Source: Ischnura elegans (lineage: Eukaryota > Arthropoda > Insecta > Odonata > Coenagrionidae). From it: a stretch of 64,000 bases of DNA. The notes under the pieces were generated by a model, which saw only the letters and a list, made by a program, of their open reading frames with translations, was not told where the DNA came from and made no database searches. Both the position numbers and the translations under genes were made by a program. Position 1 is the first letter of the stretch, and the number at the start of each line of letters is the position of its first letter. The stretch covers positions 78,437,243 through 78,501,242 of the forward strand of contig NC_060248.1 in the NCBI RefSeq assembly GCF_921293095.1. Reading direction: 5' to 3'. Of this stretch, positions 60,286-64,000 are shown in pieces.

Positions 60286-60635
60286 AATCCCCAACTGTTG
60301 CGCCGGGCGGTAGGCCTAATGGCTTGTCCTCCGGATTCAAAGCGACCGCCTTGGCCTCCAGCGTAAGGCATCCGCTGACCGTCGACAGGTGGGCCACGCG
60401 CGTGCTCTGGGAAGCGAAACCACCAAATCACGCACCCGTGACCCTCTGCGTCACCATCACGGCTGTGGAACTGAACAAGACCGGCGCGACGCACAAAAAC
60501 TGGATGTTAGTGAAAGAGAAGTGCGTAGCGTACATATTTAAGGAGGTTGTGGAGTCGACGAGGCCGGATTACCGACAGAGTATTCCATTCAATTTGCAAT
60601 CACACCAAAGTATTAGCCCTGAGGCTTTAAATTAG
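60286..60635 (+). CDS. GC-rich orphan open frame, possible exon
   Basis: The frame from the last stop near 60284 runs to TAG at 60633-60635. Codon third positions are rich in G and C between 60360 and 60570 (ACC GTC GAC AGG TGG GCC ACG CGC GTG CTC), unlike the AT-rich surroundings. Protein text includes LTVDRWATRVLWEAKPP, HAPVTLCVTITAVELNKT and KNWMLVKEKCVAYIFKEV; I do not recognise it. It may be a last exon spliced from upstream, or a transposon or foreign fragment. The minus strand is also open here, so the coding call is weak. Confidence 0.3.
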
Positions 60636-63600
60636 ATGGTGTGCCTTTTTCATAAAAATCTCTCGGATTATTATGTTAAATCTTGGAAATCTGTTTTTTT
60701 TTTAATCTTTCATTATATTATCCCGCCTAATTAGGTCTGAAACTACATTTGCATCCGAAGTTTTTCAGTTTGTTTTTTTCTCTCGCGCAAATGGCATGCT
60801 TTGGTGGTGGGGTCCTTTGCCATCTTCCATTTCGCGACCCTTACAAACGAATATTATTTTTACCATCATGTATCGCTGCTTGATTCATTATGCATGACTG
60901 ATTTTCGCGGTGTTCTTAAGGAGAAAGTGCTCTGCGACGTCTTCAAAATGCATTTTCTTCCAAGTGTGCTTTAAGTTTTTACATTGGCTTGCATGGAACG
61001 GTCTTAAGATGTGCACTGCTCTTCGAGTGAGGTAACTTTCCCTAAATGAATTTTTCCCTAACAAGAGAACAATATTTGTGATATATTCTCACTAACTTCG
61101 TATGCATTTTGTGACGAAAGAATCCGAAGCATAATTTGTAGTCTTAGCGCTTTTTCTTGGCGTTGCTTTAATACTGGGGAGTTGGCCACAATAAATAGCG
61201 TACAAAACTACAGGTAAGTCGTTGGAAAACCACGGCTTGCTAGTCAAATGCAGCTTGCTACATGGTTCCTTGTGTTTGGCTATTCTATACGCGCGCACGA
61301 GGTATTTCGTGAAAACGATCTCATCCAACGTACTTTAATCAATAGGTTTTTTTCCCTGGAACCGATTATGAGTATACTAACTTAATCAATTACAATGCGC
61401 GTCCCCACGTATCTACCTACTTATGTACAGTAACGGATAAAAGGAATTTATAAAGGAAACTATGTAAGTGCGATTGCTACGTGGACAAAACAAGCCTTTT
61501 TCCGGAGAGAATGGAATTCCCAATGGTTAGGGAGGAAGATTCGAGTTTCTTACCTGGGACAAATGCTGAAGGAATGCCCGTAAATGCTAGCATTTTTATC
61601 ATTTTTGAAACTGAAATAATTTTTTTGTTTATGTAAATTTGCCGTGCCGCCGCTGCATGCTTTTCTCTGGGGGCACGGATAGCCCCTTTCCATTAAATCT
61701 ATTCTAATTAATGTGCAGTCAGCTAATGTGGTATGCATGATGTCTAATTTGGCTCTCAAAAGAAATTTCTTTCCCAGCACTGCTGATGATTAACTCTTTG
61801 GCTATGGGATTTGCCGCCCACTAATGTAGAAAACTGACACTAAAGCTTCGTTAAAGTAAATTCCGTAATGTGTGCATATGGCTTTCAGTGTCGCTTCTTA
61901 TTACTTCTATGCCAATTCTTGTATCAGGGATGGTCAGTTGGTCAATTATGATGGCAAATTCCTCCCAGAACTGATGCATACTAATAAATATTAACTCTAT
62001 TCCTCCCTCCGCTACTCACCGAGGGCTAATGATAGTTGAACTTAATTAGACTTTAATGATCTTCGAGTTGGAATATAATTAATCCAAAAATTCGAAACGG
62101 GGGGATCACGAAGCAGGTCGGTGGTCTACATATACATAGACCCTACCAGCCACCTCTAAAGAGCTTAGCACGAGTTCACTTATCGTTAGCTGGCACATGC
62201 ATTACGCCACATGCGTAATTTATGGTTATGAAAAATATGTAATGATAAATCTAACAGGTTTGTGCTGGTGGTATGAGCTCTCACCAAACACGCAACTCAT
62301 TAATATTACGCAAATACACTTAGTACGTAGAAAGATAGAATTTTTTAACGGTTAGTAATCGAAATAAGTCTTTGCGTGCAAGATCAGAATCAAAACAAAT
62401 ATTTACTTAAAAAAAGGGTTTAGCAATTAGCAGAACCCAAAAATGATAAGATTAAAAAAATGCATCGCAAATGAGGGAAAAACTGAAAAATACAAATAGG
62501 AAAGGATGAAGGTACAGTCAATCATCTTAGCGCGTGCAGCGATTCATTTCGAGAATGGCACTATTTTTAATACCCGTGATAGTATGAGGACAGAATGACA
62601 TCTTAAATCTCTCTTTTCTGCAGTCTTTTTCTTTCGTCTTCTCGTGATAACTTCTACAATAGTGAGACGGTAAGCGTAGGATATTTTTCACATCGTCTGA
62701 GAAAAAACTCATTTTCGAATTTGCTAAGTGCATTTTGCCTTTATTTTGCTCTACTCTATTGGAAAGATTACCCATCCCAACTCGAGTGGCATATTGGAGA
62801 CGCTTCATTGTCTATCGTCGTAACTCTTAAAAGAGTTACTCTTTGATTCCTGTACGCTCGCAATATACTCCAAGTGAGGCCTTCTAGACTCAGTTACCTT
62901 CTTTATTTCACATTTCCATCTTATTCTCCAAGAATTCTCTTTGGAAATGCCTGTTTGCGGTTGGCTTTTCCCCATATTTCGCGAAGGTGTGTTTGCACCA
63001 TGAGAGATCCCGAGTGATTGTGAGTCATAAGTATTTCAGTAGCTCTACATTTGATAGTTGAATGCCGTCAGCGGTGCTAATACTTCTTGAATAGATAGAT
63101 GCCCTTTACCCAAAAGATTCATAACCACACACTTGTCAAGTACTGCTCCATTCATTTATGGTAGCGATGTGTTTTTGCCTAGCCCCTGTAAGGAAGTTTT
63201 CCATCTCATTGACATATATTAATGCCACACATGTATTTGGTTTCGTTTATTCTCGTGCCCTACCATTGCGGTTGTCTATAAATGCCTACTGTGAAGCGAG
63301 GCATATGCTTTCAGTACCTACTCTACGTGGTACGTCAACGCCTGCGAAAGGTGACTAAATGTGTATCTCAGTTCATCTGTAAGCCTATTCATTGCTGAAA
63401 GGCTGCACTGGTGAATTGGTGGTAGCAGTGTGTTGAGTGCCTACCTTCTTCGACTGAACATCCTAATGCCGCTGGAGAGGTAAGGACGTTACGCTTAATT
63501 ATTCAGCTTCCTCGTCTGTTGATTCCTTCCACTGAAAAAGCTGAGAAACCTAGACTTGTATTTTGATATTAGCGTTTCTATCTTACTTCTATATTTTACT

Positions 63601-64000
63601 GTCCTCCATTAAAACATTTCCCACGTCAGTTGACTTCTTCATAATTGCACTTTTCTCCCGGAAACTTATTGTACCGTATTAAGTGTGTTTTGATTTTACT
63701 AAATACCTCTCCATATTGCCCAAGTACGCACTATGCTTGTGGTATCACAAAATAACGTGTACTGCAGTTGCATATGGTTTTCCATATTTCGTCCTCCCTG
63801 TGTATGTCCCCTCGTTTCTTTCATGGTCCGTTCATGTGACCGCATTATTGTTATGTTACAATATGTCATGACAATAAAAGCGTTCGGGCCGCATCTCCGC
63901 GTTAATGTCAGAGTGAATTCAATGTCGCCGATGCTGGTTGTTTTATGTAGAAAATGACTGGAAAGGACTTATTTGTAAATCTTCTATCTATATATATGTA
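60636..64000. other. Intergenic, no feature seen
   Basis: Only short frames with no recognisable domain. No terminal repeats, tRNA or tandem array noticed. A gene's intron or 5' UTR could run through here unseen. Confidence 0.3.

Noticed and set aside
60051-60494. 147-codon minus-strand frame
   Set aside because: Mirror of the GC-rich plus-strand frame; third-position bias favours the plus strand.
1-64000. CRISPR arrays, operons, bacterial genes
   Set aside because: No spaced direct-repeat array, and all real genes have spliceosomal introns.

Overview
The window is nuclear DNA from an arthropod, most likely an insect. The DNA is AT-rich, genes have many short exons and GT-AG introns, and intergenic space is full of small terminal-inverted-repeat transposons. 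The first gene has the vitellogenin receptor architecture, with eight LDL-A repeats in its second ligand-binding cluster as in insects. I do not name a species.

Layout. (1) 40-14491, plus strand: the 3' 29 exons of a vitellogenin receptor (yolkless type). They read in one frame for 1600 residues to the stop; only the 5' end lies outside. (2) 15786-17436, plus: a four-exon gene with a Myb/SANT-like DNA-binding domain and a C-terminal coiled coil. (3) 17.9-34.2 kb: no host gene seen. It holds a dead LINE, a mariner relic, a piggyBac-type element, two elements with TA duplications, a second LINE fragment and a Penelope-like tail. (4) 34323-39058, plus: a complete four-exon ETFB lysine methyltransferase (METTL20 type). 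(5) 40.2-47.6 kb: a dense transposon cluster with an almost perfect 248-bp palindrome of a Penelope-like element, a MITE loaded with CACGTG sites, a Tigger-like element with a Harbinger MITE inside it, a tRNA-Asp-derived SINE, and two TTAA-flanked MITEs. (6) 48700-55432, minus: a complete five-exon glucosidase I (mannosyl-oligosaccharide glucosidase), its introns carrying hAT and Tigger-like MITEs. (7) 55.5-64 kb: mostly unannotated, with one clean hAT MITE and one GC-rich orphan open frame.

The host genes are functionally unrelated: yolk protein uptake at the oocyte surface, a probable DNA-binding regulator, a mitochondrial protein methyltransferase, and the first trimming enzyme of N-glycans in the ER. 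Nothing suggests joint regulation.

The most interesting signals are small structured ones. Four places carry a hammerhead-ribozyme-like core. Three sit on Penelope-like tails and one is a separate hairpin; two of them share a paired core change and show a compensatory change in stem I. Two introns, in different genes, use a GC donor that the reading frame requires. A palindromic 121-bp insertion is flanked by 14-bp duplications, and glucosidase I has an Arg-to-Leu change in its signature motif. All calls are by eye, with no database search.
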